Origin: Aeromonas tecta
Lineage (GTDB): Bacteria > Pseudomonadota > Gammaproteobacteria > Enterobacterales > Aeromonadaceae
Length of the DNA: 64,000 bases
Direction of reading: 5' to 3'
Assembly (NCBI RefSeq): GCF_000820185.1
Contig: NZ_CDCA01000008.1
Span: 593-64,592, forward strand
The position numbers and the translations under genes were made by a program. Below, piece after piece: positions 30,016-41,420 of this stretch; the stretch's first letter is position 1; every line of letters begins with the position of its first letter. Under the pieces are notes generated by a model, which was not told the origin of the DNA, ran no database searches, and saw only the letters and a list, made by a program, of their open reading frames with translations.

Positions 30016-31001
30016 GCGCTCACCCGTTTGTTCTCGGTTTCCAGCAGTCCCACCGCCCAGGCGGCGACCGCCAGATAGTGGGACGGGTGGGGTGAGCCCG
30101 CCTGCTCCCGCCAGCAGCAGTGCACCAGCTTGATCACGTGATCGTCCAGGCTCGCGATCGCCCGTGTTAGCACCCTCTCCCAATTCAGCCCTGTGACGTC
30201 TGGCCAGCGCTGGGCTCCCAGCACCGGCGCCCCGACCGTGATATAGGCCGCGGCCACCGCCTGCCACATCAGGGTCTGCCAAGGCCCTCTGAGCTCAGTG
30301 GGCAGATGGCGGGCGACGATGGCGGCGGCCCGACTGCCGGTCACCAGGTGCAGCACGGTGAAGTTGCGGGTCTGCCAATAGAGGGGCAGGGCGGCCTCGG
30401 CCAGCTGCGCCAGCACGGCGTCCTCCCCATCCAGGCTGCGTGGCAGCGAGTCCGGCCAGCGCGGGTCTGCCGCCACCTGGCGCAGGCGCGCAGTGATCCA
30501 CTCTCCCGGCCAGCGTGAGCCCTCCCACTGCATCGACAGCCCGGCCAGCAGGCCAGTGACGTCCCGGCAGGGTTCCCCGCTGCCGGCCGGCAAGATCAAG
30601 GCCTTGCACTGCCAGGCCGCCAGCGCCGCGGCCTGCTCGCCCAGATGGCCGTTCTCCAACGCGCAGGCGAAGCGAATCAGCGGATGGAAGGCGCCGCCTG
30701 CGGGGGAGAGGCGCTGGGACAGCAGGGTCGCGAAGGTCGGCAGCCACCCCTCGTCGGCAAAGCGGATGGCTAGCTGTTGGCGCAGCTGCACGAAGCGGGT
30801 TTCCTCCTCCTCACCTTGATTGTTCAACCCGGCCGGAAGGGCATGGGTGTTCTGCCAATGGGTAAAGAAGCGCTGTAACTGAGCCTGTGTCGCCCCCATC
30901 TCGTGCAGGGCGTGCAACGCCATGGGGCAGTGGTTGGTGGTGTCACGGCCGTTGAGGGCGAAGGTTTGATTCGCATCGAGCAGGGTGTGGAGATAATCCA
31001 T
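30012..31001 (-). CDS. Questin-oxidase-like protein (DUF4243)
   Basis: 329 residues, soluble. It matches the questin oxidase-like family, known for Baeyer-Villiger-type chemistry in fungal pigment pathways and of unknown function in bacteria: LNGRDTTNHCPMALHALHEMGA at the N-terminus, FHPLIRFACALENGH, FTVLHLVTG and HVIKLVHCCWRE with repeated conserved histidines. The ATG at 31001 has AAGGAG ten bases upstream. It is divergent from soxR across a SoxR-type operator. Confidence 0.75.
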   Translation of the reverse strand: MDYLHTLLDANQTFALNGRDTTNHCPMALHALHEMGATQAQLQRFFTHWQNTHALPAGLNNQGEEEETRFVQLRQQLAIRFADEGWLPTFATLLSQRLSPAGGAFHPLIRFACALENGHLGEQAAALAAWQCKALILPAGSGEPCRDVTGLLAGLSMQWEGSRWPGEWITARLRQVAADPRWPDSLPRSLDGEDAVLAQLAEAALPLYWQTRNFTVLHLVTGSRAAAIVARHLPTELRGPWQTLMWQAVAAAYITVGAPVLGAQRWPDVTGLNWERVLTRAIASLDDHVIKLVHCCWREQAGSPHPSHYLAVAAWAVGLLETENKRVSA

Positions 31002-31034
31002 AATCGTTTGACTCCTTTTGTTGGGGGAGACAGG

Positions 31035-31065
31035 ATTGTGCAAGTTAAAGTTAACTTGAGATCAA
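31035..31065 (-). promoter_or_regulatory. SoxR-type promoter/operator of the questin-oxidase-like gene
   Basis: On the minus strand TTGATC (31060-31065) and CACAAT (31035-31040) are separated by exactly 19 bases, the overlong spacer typical of MerR-family activation. The spacer holds a perfect palindrome CAAGTTAA-AG-TTAACTTG at 31041-31058, close to the enterobacterial SoxR site CCTCAAGTTAACTTGAGG. It ends 15 bases before the soxR ATG. Confidence 0.75.
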
Positions 31066-31073
31066 GGACGAAG

Positions 31074-31535
31074 ATGGATCGCAAATGGTTGGCCATCGGC
31101 CAGATAGCCAGGCGCTCGGGCGTCAACGCCAGTGCCCTGCGTTTCTACGAGCAGAAAGGATTGATCGGCAGCATCCGCAACGACGGGGGCCAGCGGCTCT
31201 ATCCGCAGGATGCGCTGCGCCGTATCGCCTTCATTCGGGTGGCGCAGGGCATGGGCTTGAGCCTTGGCGAGATTGCCGAGGCACTGGCCGGATTGCCCGA
31301 TGGCCGCACGCCGGATCGCCACGACTGGGAGCGGATCGCCGGCCAGTGGCAGGGGCTGCTCGATCGGCGCATCGAGGCCTTGCAGCTGATGAAGCGCAAA
31401 CTCAACGCCTGCATCGGCTGCGGCTGTCTGTCGCTTGAGCACTGCGCCCTCTACAACCCGGCAGATCAGGCGGCCACGCAGGGTGCTGGGCCACGCTACT
31501 TGCTGGGAGACTTGCCGCCAGAGCGCGAGTGTTGA
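31074..31535 (+). CDS. soxR: Redox-sensitive transcriptional activator SoxR
   Basis: 153-residue MerR-family regulator that senses redox-cycling compounds through a [2Fe-2S] cluster. It has an N-terminal winged helix (IGQIARRSGVNASALRFYEQKGLI), a dimerisation helix, and the cluster-binding motif CIGCGCLSLEHC near residues 113-124, with all four cysteines present. The divergent operator suggests it controls the questin-oxidase-like gene and possibly itself. No soxS is adjacent, as is usual outside enterics. Confidence 0.95.
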   Translation: MDRKWLAIGQIARRSGVNASALRFYEQKGLIGSIRNDGGQRLYPQDALRRIAFIRVAQGMGLSLGEIAEALAGLPDGRTPDRHDWERIAGQWQGLLDRRIEALQLMKRKLNACIGCGCLSLEHCALYNPADQAATQGAGPRYLLGDLPPEREC

Positions 31536-31605
31536 GGGTTATCAGGAAGAGAACAAGAGATCGGCCAGGCCACGGCGCCGAGCCTTTTCACCCAAGGGAG
31601 CAGAG

Positions 31606-32184
31606 ATGGAACTGGAACAACTTAAAAGGGAGCTGGAGTGCTTTGGCGAGGAGAACGACAAGGCGCAGCAGGCTCGCGGTCACAAGATGCTCAATATCAC
31701 CAGAGACACGGGGGAGCTGCTGGCTGTATTGGTACAGACCCGAGGCGCGGCGGCCGTGCTGGAGATAGGCACCTCCAACGGCTATTCCACCCTCTGGCTG
31801 GCACAGGCGGCGCAGCGGCTGGGGGGCCGGGTCACCACCATAGAGCGAGACGAAGACAAACTGGCACTGGCTGGGCGCAACTTCCGGCGCGCGGGTCTCG
31901 ATGTCGTCATCACCCAGCTGGCGGGGGAGGCCGATGTATTGCTGCCCACTCTGCCCGCAGCGGGTTATCAGCTTATCTTCCTGGACTCGGATCGCCAGCA
32001 ATACCAGGCCTGGTGGCCAGAGATCCGGCGCCTGCTCGCCCCGCGCGGCCTGCTGGTGGTGGATAACGCAATCTCCCATCAGGGCGAGATGCAGGAATGG
32101 ATGGCGCAGGTGCGCGGTGATCCCGAGTTTGTCACCTCCCTGGTGCCGGTGGGCAAGGGGGAGTGGCTGGTAGCGCGTCTGTGA
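31606..32184 (+). CDS. SAM-dependent O-methyltransferase
   Basis: 192-residue class I methyltransferase of the catechol-type O-methyltransferase family (Methyltransf_3). It shows the SAM motif VLEIGTSNGYSTLWLA near residue 50, the acidic loop TTIERDE, and FLDSDRQQY and VVDNAISHQGE with the metal-binding acidic residues. The ATG at 31606 has GGGAG upstream. It lies 70 bases after soxR and could be cotranscribed with it. The substrate is unknown. Confidence 0.82.
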   Translation: MELEQLKRELECFGEENDKAQQARGHKMLNITRDTGELLAVLVQTRGAAAVLEIGTSNGYSTLWLAQAAQRLGGRVTTIERDEDKLALAGRNFRRAGLDVVITQLAGEADVLLPTLPAAGYQLIFLDSDRQQYQAWWPEIRRLLAPRGLLVVDNAISHQGEMQEWMAQVRGDPEFVTSLVPVGKGEWLVARL

Positions 32185-32592
32185 GCAGTATTTTGTGCTG
32201 AGCGGATCCTGCCTCCTACGCCGCCGAGTCTGCGTTTCGGCAGGGGAGGAGTAAATCGCCCAACCCAGCTGACCTGATCCGGTTGATCCGATAAAACGCC
32301 CTGCGGCGCATCTCTTGCAGCAGGGCAATCCATGGCCTCTCTTGCCCCTTTCTTTTTTCGTTATCCATTCTTTCGCTAAATATCGCCATATTTCATGGTT
32401 TGGCCGGGGAATGTCCCACGTTATGTTTTGTCCATGCCACCACGGCACCCTTTAAATAAACAAAAGTGCGCTTCGAATAATATTAATTAAGCGAAGCGTT
32501 CCCGTGGTCAGGCTCCCTATATAGATATCATGGCTCCCGCCTTAATATCGTTGGCAAGCGTTTGGATATTCATAAATATAACGAGGTAGACA
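32185..32592 (+). other. Intergenic region upstream of the cystine-type transporter
   Basis: Its first half is GC-rich, with a hairpin GCCCTGC/GCAGGGC around 32293-32322 that may end the methyltransferase transcript. The second half is AT-rich and holds an inverted repeat CGCTTCG/CGAAGCG at 32469-32475 and 32492-32498, about 95-125 bases before the binding-protein ATG, which is a possible operator. No gene was recognised. Confidence 0.4.
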
Positions 32593-33372
32593 ATGAAAAA
32601 ACTGCAATCCCTGTTTGTATTGGCCGCCCTGCCACTGGCACTGATGAGCGCGGTGCAGGCACAGACCCAGTCCAGCCTTGCCGCCATTCAGAGCGCCGGG
32701 GTGATCAAGATAGGCACGGAAGGGGCCTATCCTCCCTTCACCTTCCACGACAAGAGCGGCAAGCTGGTGGGCTTTGATGTTGAGATAGGGGAGCTTATCG
32801 CTCACTCTCTCGGGGTGAAGCCGGAGTTTGTCGAAGGCAAGTGGGATGGCCTCATCGCTGGGGTGGATGCCAAGCGCTACGATCTGGTGCTCAACCAGGT
32901 GTCCATTACCCCTGAGAGGCTGAAAAAGTACGATTTTTCAGACCCCTACATCACCTCCAAGGCGGTGGTGCTGGTACACAGCGACAACGACAGTATCAAG
33001 AGCTTCGCCGACCTGAAGGGCAAGACCTCGTCCCAGTCCCTGACCAGCAACTTCGCCCAGCTGGCCAAGACATCGGGCGCCGAGGTAGTGGCGACCGAGG
33101 GCTTCAACCAGTCCCTCGAGCTGGTACTGACCGGGCGAGTGGATGCCACCATCAACGACAGCCTCTCCTTCCTGGACTTCAAGAAACACAAACCCGATGC
33201 CAAGCTGAAGGTCGCCGCCACCGGTGATAAAGGGGAGCAATCCGGCGCCTTGTTGGCCAAGGGGCAACCCGAGTTGCTGGCCGCCATCAATCAGGCACTA
33301 CGCGGTGCGAAACAGGATGGTGCCTATCAGAAAGTCTCCCTGAAATATTTCGGCAGCGACGTCTCGCAATAA
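32593..33372 (+). CDS. Cystine-type amino-acid ABC transporter, periplasmic binding protein
   Basis: 259-residue family 3 solute-binding protein with a signal peptide cut after SAVQA. Motifs are IGTEGAYPPFTFHDKSGKLVGFDVEIGE, WDGLIAGVDAKRYDLVLNQVSITPER and the C-terminal GKTSSQSLTSN region. It resembles FliY/TcyJ and TcyA cystine-binding proteins. It is the first gene of a three-gene operon with permease and ATPase. Cystine as ligand is likely, not proven. Confidence 0.85.
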   Translation: MKKLQSLFVLAALPLALMSAVQAQTQSSLAAIQSAGVIKIGTEGAYPPFTFHDKSGKLVGFDVEIGELIAHSLGVKPEFVEGKWDGLIAGVDAKRYDLVLNQVSITPERLKKYDFSDPYITSKAVVLVHSDNDSIKSFADLKGKTSSQSLTSNFAQLAKTSGAEVVATEGFNQSLELVLTGRVDATINDSLSFLDFKKHKPDAKLKVAATGDKGEQSGALLAKGQPELLAAINQALRGAKQDGAYQKVSLKYFGSDVSQ

Positions 33373-33408
33373 GTTTGCGGCAATATCATCACGTTCGAGG
33401 TAATTAAC

Positions 33409-34086
33409 GTGCCCCCCTGGTTGCAGCTCGTTATCGACTCTTTCTGGCCCCTGCTCAGTGCGGGGCTTATTTTTACCGTGCCGCTGACCCTGATCACCTT
33501 CGTGCTGGGCATCTTGCTCGGCTTCCTGGTGGCCCTGGCCCGCTTATATGGGCCAAGGCCGCTGGTCGCGCTGGTGCGTTTCTACGTCTGGCTTATTCGG
33601 GGCACACCGCTGCTGGTGCAGCTCTTTCTTATTTTTTACGGGCTGCCGAGCGCCGGTATCGTGCTGGATGCCTTCACCGCCGCCATTATCGGTTTTACCC
33701 TCAACATCGGCGCCTACAGCTCGGAGATCATCCGCGCCACCCTGGCCGCCATCCCCAAGGGGCAGTGGGAGGCCGCTCACTCCATCGGCATGAGCTGGCC
33801 CCAGGCGATGTGGCGGGTGATCCTGCCCCAGGCGGCGCGCATCGCGGTGCCGCCGCTCTCCAACACCTTCATCTCCCTGGTCAAGGACACCTCCCTGGCG
33901 GCGGCGGTGACGGTGCCAGAATTGTTCCAGGCGGCCCAGCGGCTCGCCTCCGTCACCTATGAGCCGCTCATCCTCTACACCGAGACGGCCGTCATCTACC
34001 TGATGTTCAGCTCCGTGCTCTCCACCTTGCAGGACAGGCTGGAGCGCAAGTTGACCCACAAAGAGACCCGGGAGGTCGCACCATGA
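33409..34086 (+). CDS. Cystine-type amino-acid ABC transporter permease
   Basis: 225-residue His/Glu/Gln/Arg-type permease with about five membrane helices and the EAA-loop motif EAAHSIGMSWPQAMWRVILPQA near residue 122, which contacts the ATPase. Conserved RGTPLLVQLFLIFYGLP is present. The start is GTG at 33409, with GAGG upstream. Its stop overlaps the ATPase start by four bases. Confidence 0.88.
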   Translation: MPPWLQLVIDSFWPLLSAGLIFTVPLTLITFVLGILLGFLVALARLYGPRPLVALVRFYVWLIRGTPLLVQLFLIFYGLPSAGIVLDAFTAAIIGFTLNIGAYSSEIIRATLAAIPKGQWEAAHSIGMSWPQAMWRVILPQAARIAVPPLSNTFISLVKDTSLAAAVTVPELFQAAQRLASVTYEPLILYTETAVIYLMFSSVLSTLQDRLERKLTHKETREVAP

Positions 34087-34844
34087 TCCAGTTGAGCGGT
34101 ATCGAGAAACAGTTTGCCGGCCAGCGGGTGCTCAAAGGCGTGGGGCTCGAACTGGAGGCCGGCACAGTCACGGCGCTGATTGGCCCCTCCGGCAGTGGCA
34201 AGAGTACCCTGCTGCGCTGCGTCAATCTGCTGGAGCGGCCGGACGCGGGGCAGCTGGTGCTGGGGGAGAGCGAGCTGGACTTCGCCCATTCGATCACCCG
34301 CACCCAGGTGCTGGATCTGCGCCAGCAGACCGGCATGGTGTTTCAGAGCTTCCAGCTGTTTCCACACATGACGGTGCTGGAGAACGTGATTGAGGGGCTG
34401 GTGACCGTCTTGAAATGGCCAAAGGAGAAAGCGCTGACCCGTGGCCGGGAGCTGCTCGACAAGGTGGGACTGAGCCACAAGGCCGAGGCGGTGCCAGCCA
34501 CTTTGTCCGGCGGCCAGCAGCAGCGAGTTGCCATCGCCAGAGCCCTGGCGCCTGCCCCTCGGGTGCTGCTCTGTGACGAGCCCACCTCGGCGCTGGATCC
34601 CGAGCTCGCGCTGGAAGTGGTCGCCGTGCTGCGCCAGCTGGCCCGGGAGGGCACTACTATGCTGATCGCCACCCACGACTTGCGCCTGGCGGCCCAGATT
34701 GCCCAGCAGGTGATCTTCCTGGAAGCGGGCGAGGTGATGGAGGCGGGCAGCGCGCACCAGATGTTCACCGCCCCCAAACGGGAACGTACCCTGGCCTACA
34801 TCTCCACCCTGACCGAGCGGCTGCCGGAGAGCTGGAGCATCTAG
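34083..34844 (+). CDS. Cystine-type amino-acid ABC transporter ATPase
   Basis: 253-residue ATPase. It shows Walker A GPSGSGKST, the Q-loop in MVFQSFQLFPHMTVLEN, signature LSGGQQQRV, Walker B VLLCDEPTSALDPE and the switch His in IATHDL. It overlaps the permease stop by four bases (ATGA), so it is translationally coupled. The operon ends at a shared terminator facing gltD. Confidence 0.9.
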   Translation: MIQLSGIEKQFAGQRVLKGVGLELEAGTVTALIGPSGSGKSTLLRCVNLLERPDAGQLVLGESELDFAHSITRTQVLDLRQQTGMVFQSFQLFPHMTVLENVIEGLVTVLKWPKEKALTRGRELLDKVGLSHKAEAVPATLSGGQQQRVAIARALAPAPRVLLCDEPTSALDPELALEVVAVLRQLAREGTTMLIATHDLRLAAQIAQQVIFLEAGEVMEAGSAHQMFTAPKRERTLAYISTLTERLPESWSI

Positions 34845-34875
34845 CCGCATCGGTTGCTGGCAAGAGACAGATATA

Positions 34876-34906
34876 AAAAAACAGCCCCGCAGTACGGGGC
34901 TGTTTG
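34876..34906. terminator. Bidirectional terminator between the transporter operon and gltD
   Basis: Stem AAACAGCCCCG/CGGGGCTGTTT flanked by an A run and a T-rich tail, serving both convergent transcripts. Confidence 0.9.
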
Positions 34907-34932
34907 CTTGACGAGATCTGCTTCGTGGCAGC

Positions 34933-36360
<1,428 letters not shown>

Positions 36361-39300
36361 TTATTGCGCCTGGATTCTGAGTTCTGCACTAGAGCGGCTG
36401 GTGTGACCAAGCAGGGACTTGACGTCGCTGGACTTGGGTTTGATCAGCCTGAACTTGGGCACATAGGAGTCGAAGTGGGCCAGGATCTCCTCGGCGCGCG
36501 AACTGCCTGTCTCGTTCAGATGCGCCGTGATGATGCCGCGTAGGTGTTCCTGATGGATGGCGAGATCCGCCACGTCCAGCAGTTCTACCAGCTCCGGGTT
36601 GGTGCGCTTGGCAAAGTTGCCACACTCGTCCAGCACGTAGGCAAAACCGCCCGTCATGCCGGCCGCGAAGTTGACCCCTGTGGTGCCAAGGATGGTGACG
36701 ATGCCGCCTGTCATGTACTCGCAGCCGTTGTCGCCAATGCCCTCGACCACCGCCAGGGCGCCAGAGTTGCGCACCGCGAAGCGCTCGCCAGCGGTACCGG
36801 CCGCATAGAGCTTGCCGCCGGTGGCGCCATAGAGGCAGGTGTTGCCGATGATGGCCGCCTCGTGGGATTTGAACGCAACGCCGACGTGGGGTTTGACCAC
36901 CAGCTTGCCGCCGGTCATGCCCTTGCCCACGTAGTCGTTGGCATCGCCGGTCAGTATCATCTCGAGGCCGCCGGCGTTCCATACACCGAAGCTCTGGCCG
37001 GCGGTGCCGTTGAAGTGCACCCGCACCGGATCCGCCGCCATGCCCTGGTTGCCGTGACGCTTGACGATTTCCCCTGACAGACGCGCCCCCACCGAGCGAT
37101 CGGTGTTGCGGATGTCGTAACGGAACTCGCCGCCGCTCAGGGTCTCGACCGCGCCGAGCAGGTCATCCACCATCTTGAGGTTGAGCGGCCCCTTGTCGAA
37201 GGTCGGGTTGTGCTGCTGGCTGAACAGGCTGGAGCCTGCCGGTGCCACCGGGCTCGCCAGGATGCCGGACAAGTCCAGCTTGGCCTGACGGGCGGTGAGG
37301 CCGGGCAGGGCTTCGAGCAAATCGGTGCGTCCGATGAGATCGGTGAGCTGGCTGACGCCGAGCTCGGCCATCAGCTCGCGAGTCTCTTCGGCGATGAACT
37401 TGAAGTAGTTCATCACCATCTCCGGCAGGCCGGTGAAGTGCTCGCGGCGCAGCTTCTCATCCTGGGTGGCGACGCCGGTGGCGCAGTTGTTCAGGTGGCA
37501 GATGCGCAGGTATTTGCAGCCGAGCGCCACCATGGGGCCGGTACCGAAGCCAAAGCTCTCGGCGCCGAGGATGGCCGCCTTGATGATGTCCAGACCGGTC
37601 TTGAGACCGCCGTCCACCTGCAGCCGCACCTTGTGGCGCAGGCCGTTGGCGACCAGTGCCTGTTGGGTCTCGGCCAGACCCAGCTCCCAGGGGGAGCCGG
37701 CGTATTTGACCGAGCTCAGCGGGCTGGCACCGGTGCCGCCGTCATAACCGGAGACGGTGATGAAGTCCGCATAGGCCTTGGCCACGCCGCAGGCGATGGT
37801 GCCGACGCCGGGCTCGGACACCAGCTTGACCGACACCAGGCAATCTGGGTTGATCTGCTTGATGTCGAAGATGAGCTGGGCCAAGTCCTCGATGGAGTAG
37901 ATGTCGTGGTGGGGCGGCGGCGAGATCAGGGTCACGCCGGGCACGGAATAACGCAGTTTGGCGATCTGTGCCGTCACCTTGTCACCGGGCAGCTGGCCAC
38001 CTTCGCCGGGCTTGGCGCCTTGGGCGACCTTGATCTGCACCACATCGGCGTTCATCAGGTAGTGGGGGGTGACGCCAAAGCGCCCAGATGCCACCTGCTT
38101 GATGCGCGAATTCTTCTCGGTACCGAAGCGCTTGGGATCTTCGCCACCTTCGCCGGAGTTGCTCTTGCCACCCAGGCGGTTCATGGCCACCGCCAGCGCC
38201 TCATGCGCCTCAGGCCCCAGCGCGCCGATGGACATGGCGGCGGAGTCAAAACGCGGGAACAGGTTGGCGGCAGGCTCCACCTGCTCCAGGGCGATGGGGG
38301 TCGTGCCCTGCTTCAGGGACAAGAGATCCCGCAGAGTCGCCACCGGGCGCTCGTTTACCAGACGTGCGTACGTCTTGTAATCGGCGTAGTCGCCGGAGCG
38401 TACCGCCACTTGCAGGGTCTGCACCACGTCCGGGTTGTAGGTGTGGTACTCACCGCCGTGCACGAATTTCAGCAGGCCGCCCTGGGTGAGCGCCTTGCGC
38501 GCCAACCAGGCCTGGCGGGACAGATTGAGCTGATCCTGCTGGATGTCGGCAAAATCGGCGCCCTGAATGCGGCTGGAGACACCCTTGAAGCACATCTCGA
38601 CCACGGAGTTGGACAGCCCCACGGCTTCAAACAGCTGGGAGCAGCGGTAGCTCGCCACCGTGCTGATGCCCATCTTGGACATCACCTTGTAGAGACCCTT
38701 GTTGATGCCATTGCGGTAGTTGAGCATGGCCTGGCGCAGGCTCATCTTGAGCACGCCTTCCTCTACTTGCTTGGCGAGGGTCTCGTAGGCGAGATAGGGA
38801 TAAATGGCGGTAGCGCCAAAGCCCAGCAGCACGGAGAAGTGGTGCGGATCGCGCACACTAGCGGTTTCCACCAAAATATTGGCATCACAGCGCAGATTGT
38901 TGTCTACCAGGGTGCGCTGCATCGCGCCCACCGCCATGGCGGCCGGGATCGGCAGGGTGTCGGCACTGACGTCCCGATCCGACAGGATCAGCAACACGGT
39001 ACCGCCGCGCGCCTTGTCGGCGGCGTCCTTGCACAGCCGCTCCAGCGCCGCTTGCAGCCCCTCTTCGGGCTTGAAGTTGAGGCTCAGCACCGCATGACGG
39101 TAGTGTTCCCCTTCCAGTGCCAGCAGCTGGTGGAAGTCGGAGTAGAGCAGGATCGGCGACTGGAACAGCACCCGGTGGGCGTGGCCGAAGGTCTCGTTGA
39201 ACACGTTCTGCTCGCGGCCGATACAGGTGGCCAGCGACATGACGTGGTTTTCCCGCAGCGGATCGATGGGCGGGTTGGTCACCTGGGCGAACATCTGGCG

Positions 39301-40818
39301 GAAATAGTCATACAGGGTGCGCTGGCTGGAGGAGAGCACCGCCATCGGGGTGTCATCCCCCATGGAGCCCACCGCCTCCTGGCCGTTCTCGCCGAGCACG
39401 CGCACTATCTGATCCAGCTCCTCGTAGGAGTAGCCAAACAGTTTCTGGTAGGTCTTGAGCTGATCGTCCGAGAACTCGCGGGCGCCAGTGCTGGCATCAT
39501 CCATCTGCTCGAACGGCACCAGCCGTTTGCAATGCTTGTCCATCCACTGCTTGTAGGTGTGACGACTCTTGAGATCGTCATCGATCTCGAAGCTGGTCCA
39601 GATCTTGCCGTTGTGGGTATCCACCACGAACAGCTCCCCCGGACCGACCCGGCCCTTCTCCAGCACCTCGTCCGGGGTGTAATCCCAGGTGCCCACTTCG
39701 GAGGCCAGGGTGATGAACTTGTCCTTGGTGATGACGTAGCGGGCCGGGCGCAGGCCGTTACGATCCAGCGCGCAGGTGGCGTAGCGGCCGTCGGTCATGA
39801 CGATGCCGGCCGGGCCATCCCAGGGCTCCATGTGCATGGAGTTGAAGTCATAAAAGGCGCGCAGGTCGTCATCCATGTTCGGGTGCTTTTGCCATGCAGG
39901 CGGGATCAGCAGGCGCATGGCGCGGAACAGGTCCATGCCACCGGCGAGGAAGAGATCCAGCATGTTGTCGAGGCTGGAGGAATCGGACCCCGTGGTATTG
40001 ACGAAGGGGGCGGCCTCTTGCAAATCCGGAATGAGCGGGGTGGCGAACTTGTAGCTGCGCGCCTTAGCCCACTGGCGGTTGCCGGCGATGGTGTTGATCT
40101 CGCCGTTGTGGGCGAGATAGCGGAACGGCTGCGCCAACGGCCAGCGCGGGCTGGTGTTGGTGGAGAAACGCTGGTGGAACACGCAGATGGCGGCCTGCAT
40201 GCGAATGTCGGCGAGATCCAGATAGAAGCGCGGCAAGTCCACCGGCATGCACAGTCCTTTATAGACGGTGACCAGGTTGGAGAGGCTGACTACGTAGAAG
40301 TAGTCGTCGCTGATGCGCTTCTCGATGCGGCGGCGCACGATATAGAGGCGGCGCTCGAGATCCTTGTCGACCCAGCCGGGGGGGGCGTTGACAAAGACCT
40401 GTTCGATGCTGGGCAAGGAGGCCTTGGCGATGGGACCGAGCACATTGGTATCGATGGGCACCTTGCGCCAACCGACCAGACTCAAGGTCTCTTTTTCCAG
40501 CTCCTCGTCGATGATGTCGCGAGTGGCCTGGGCCAAGACAGGATCGGGATTCAAGAACAGCATACCGACCGCATAGTTGCGGCCAAGGTGCCATCCCTTC
40601 TCTTCGGCGACAGCGCGATAGAAGCTGTCCGGTTTTTGCAGCAGCAGACCACAACCGTCGCCGGTTTTGCCATCGGCGGAGATACCGCCGCGGTGCTGCA
40701 TGCGAGCCAAGGCTGACATCGCGAGACGGACAAGCTTGTGGCTGGCTTCCCCTTCCATGTGGGCCAACAGGCCGAAGCCACAGTTATCCCTCTCCAGCTT
40801 TGGATCATATAGTGACAT
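36361..40818 (-). CDS. gltB: Glutamate synthase large subunit
   Basis: 1,485-residue subunit. The N-terminal class II amidotransferase domain starts at Cys12 of [12 protein letters not shown], so an 11-residue propeptide would be removed. The central FMN-binding synthase domain shows the glycine-rich [13 protein letters not shown] and the [10 protein letters not shown] cysteine region of the 3Fe-4S cluster. The C-terminal GXGXG beta-helix domain has repeated GGTGGK-type turns. It heads the gltBD operon and is preceded by GGGAG. Confidence 0.97.
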   Translation of the reverse strand: MSLYDPKLERDNCGFGLLAHMEGEASHKLVRLAMSALARMQHRGGISADGKTGDGCGLLLQKPDSFYRAVAEEKGWHLGRNYAVGMLFLNPDPVLAQATRDIIDEELEKETLSLVGWRKVPIDTNVLGPIAKASLPSIEQVFVNAPPGWVDKDLERRLYIVRRRIEKRISDDYFYVVSLSNLVTVYKGLCMPVDLPRFYLDLADIRMQAAICVFHQRFSTNTSPRWPLAQPFRYLAHNGEINTIAGNRQWAKARSYKFATPLIPDLQEAAPFVNTTGSDSSSLDNMLDLFLAGGMDLFRAMRLLIPPAWQKHPNMDDDLRAFYDFNSMHMEPWDGPAGIVMTDGRYATCALDRNGLRPARYVITKDKFITLASEVGTWDYTPDEVLEKGRVGPGELFVVDTHNGKIWTSFEIDDDLKSRHTYKQWMDKHCKRLVPFEQMDDASTGAREFSDDQLKTYQKLFGYSYEELDQIVRVLGENGQEAVGSMGDDTPMAVLSSSQRTLYDYFRQMFAQVTNPPIDPLRENHVMSLATCIGREQNVFNETFGHAHRVLFQSPILLYSDFHQLLALEGEHYRHAVLSLNFKPEEGLQAALERLCKDAADKARGGTVLLILSDRDVSADTLPIPAAMAVGAMQRTLVDNNLRCDANILVETASVRDPHHFSVLLGFGATAIYPYLAYETLAKQVEEGVLKMSLRQAMLNYRNGINKGLYKVMSKMGISTVASYRCSQLFEAVGLSNSVVEMCFKGVSSRIQGADFADIQQDQLNLSRQAWLARKALTQGGLLKFVHGGEYHTYNPDVVQTLQVAVRSGDYADYKTYARLVNERPVATLRDLLSLKQGTTPIALEQVEPAANLFPRFDSAAMSIGALGPEAHEALAVAMNRLGGKSNSGEGGEDPKRFGTEKNSRIKQVASGRFGVTPHYLMNADVVQIKVAQGAKPGEGGQLPGDKVTAQIAKLRYSVPGVTLISPPPHHDIYSIEDLAQLIFDIKQINPDCLVSVKLVSEPGVGTIACGVAKAYADFITVSGYDGGTGASPLSSVKYAGSPWELGLAETQQALVANGLRHKVRLQVDGGLKTGLDIIKAAILGAESFGFGTGPMVALGCKYLRICHLNNCATGVATQDEKLRREHFTGLPEMVMNYFKFIAEETRELMAELGVSQLTDLIGRTDLLEALPGLTARQAKLDLSGILASPVAPAGSSLFSQQHNPTFDKGPLNLKMVDDLLGAVETLSGGEFRYDIRNTDRSVGARLSGEIVKRHGNQGMAADPVRVHFNGTAGQSFGVWNAGGLEMILTGDANDYVGKGMTGGKLVVKPHVGVAFKSHEAAIIGNTCLYGATGGKLYAAGTAGERFAVRNSGALAVVEGIGDNGCEYMTGGIVTILGTTGVNFAAGMTGGFAYVLDECGNFAKRTNPELVELLDVADLAIHQEHLRGIITAHLNETGSSRAEEILAHFDSYVPKFRLIKPKSSDVKSLLGHTSRSSAELRIQAQ

Positions 40819-41420
40819 TGCATTTCTCCCTTGCTCGGCCTTCCATCACAAACTGCATAAATTGCGATTGGCTCTTGTGGTTCCGTCCGCCTGAGGTGGC
40901 GAATCTCCAAACTAATGGGAATTTTGGGCAAGGTCAATTGGACATCCCGACTGTTTGTAATGTCACACAGTCATAACAAAATGTCGGTTTTAGAGTTTTA
41001 ATGAAGAGTTGCAGTGCTATTGTTCTTTGTTTTTCTTATTTGATGGTTTTGTATGCTGTCAACTTTAGCTTTAGTGGTCGACTGCATCGTGCTGTCGAAC
41101 TGTAGTAATCTTACCAATCAGCCACGATGAGGCGGGGTGTCGATCACATTTCAAGATCCTGCATCTTGCATTTATCCGCATGCTGGCTAGAGGGTAAATC
41201 TCAATGCCTTACAGATAGTTATATAGGAAACCTTGGCCTCTCTTTCATCTTCTATCTAGACAGCATGGTTTCCAAAAGTACCCCAGTTACGTCGTTTGTG
41301 GGTATTTATTCGGATTATGATGAATATTTATATGTTTTTTGGCCACAGGCTTCGCTTGATCCAGCTCAGCCTCCCTATGAGGTCAAACTCGTACAATGAC
41401 GCCCCTTTAGCGGAGGTGTC
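40819..41420. other. Divergent intergenic region, gltB/yhcC
   Basis: About 600 bases, AT-rich in the middle. A promoter for gltB is listed separately; the remaining part toward yhcC has no convincing promoter. An open frame of 90 codons at 41127-41399 lacks a ribosome site and family resemblance, and I do not accept it as a gene. Confidence 0.4.
40909..40937 (-). promoter_or_regulatory. Candidate promoter of gltBD
   Basis: On the minus strand TTGACC (40932-40937) and TAGTTT (40909-40914) are spaced 17 bases. This would give a leader of about 85 bases before gltB. Confidence 0.5.

Noticed and set aside
32240-32320. TPP-riboswitch-like ACCTGATCCGG segment
   Set aside because: The matching CTGAGA half and the second conserved helix are absent, and the downstream genes are not linked to thiamine.
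37210-40716. Open frame of 1,168 codons antisense to gltB
   Set aside because: It lies fully opposite a clear gltB gene; its His/Val/Gly-rich composition is that expected from reading GC-rich coding DNA in reverse. There is no ribosome site and no family resemblance.
41127-41399. Ninety-codon open frame between gltB and yhcC
   Set aside because: No ribosome site, poor codon use for this genome and no recognisable features.
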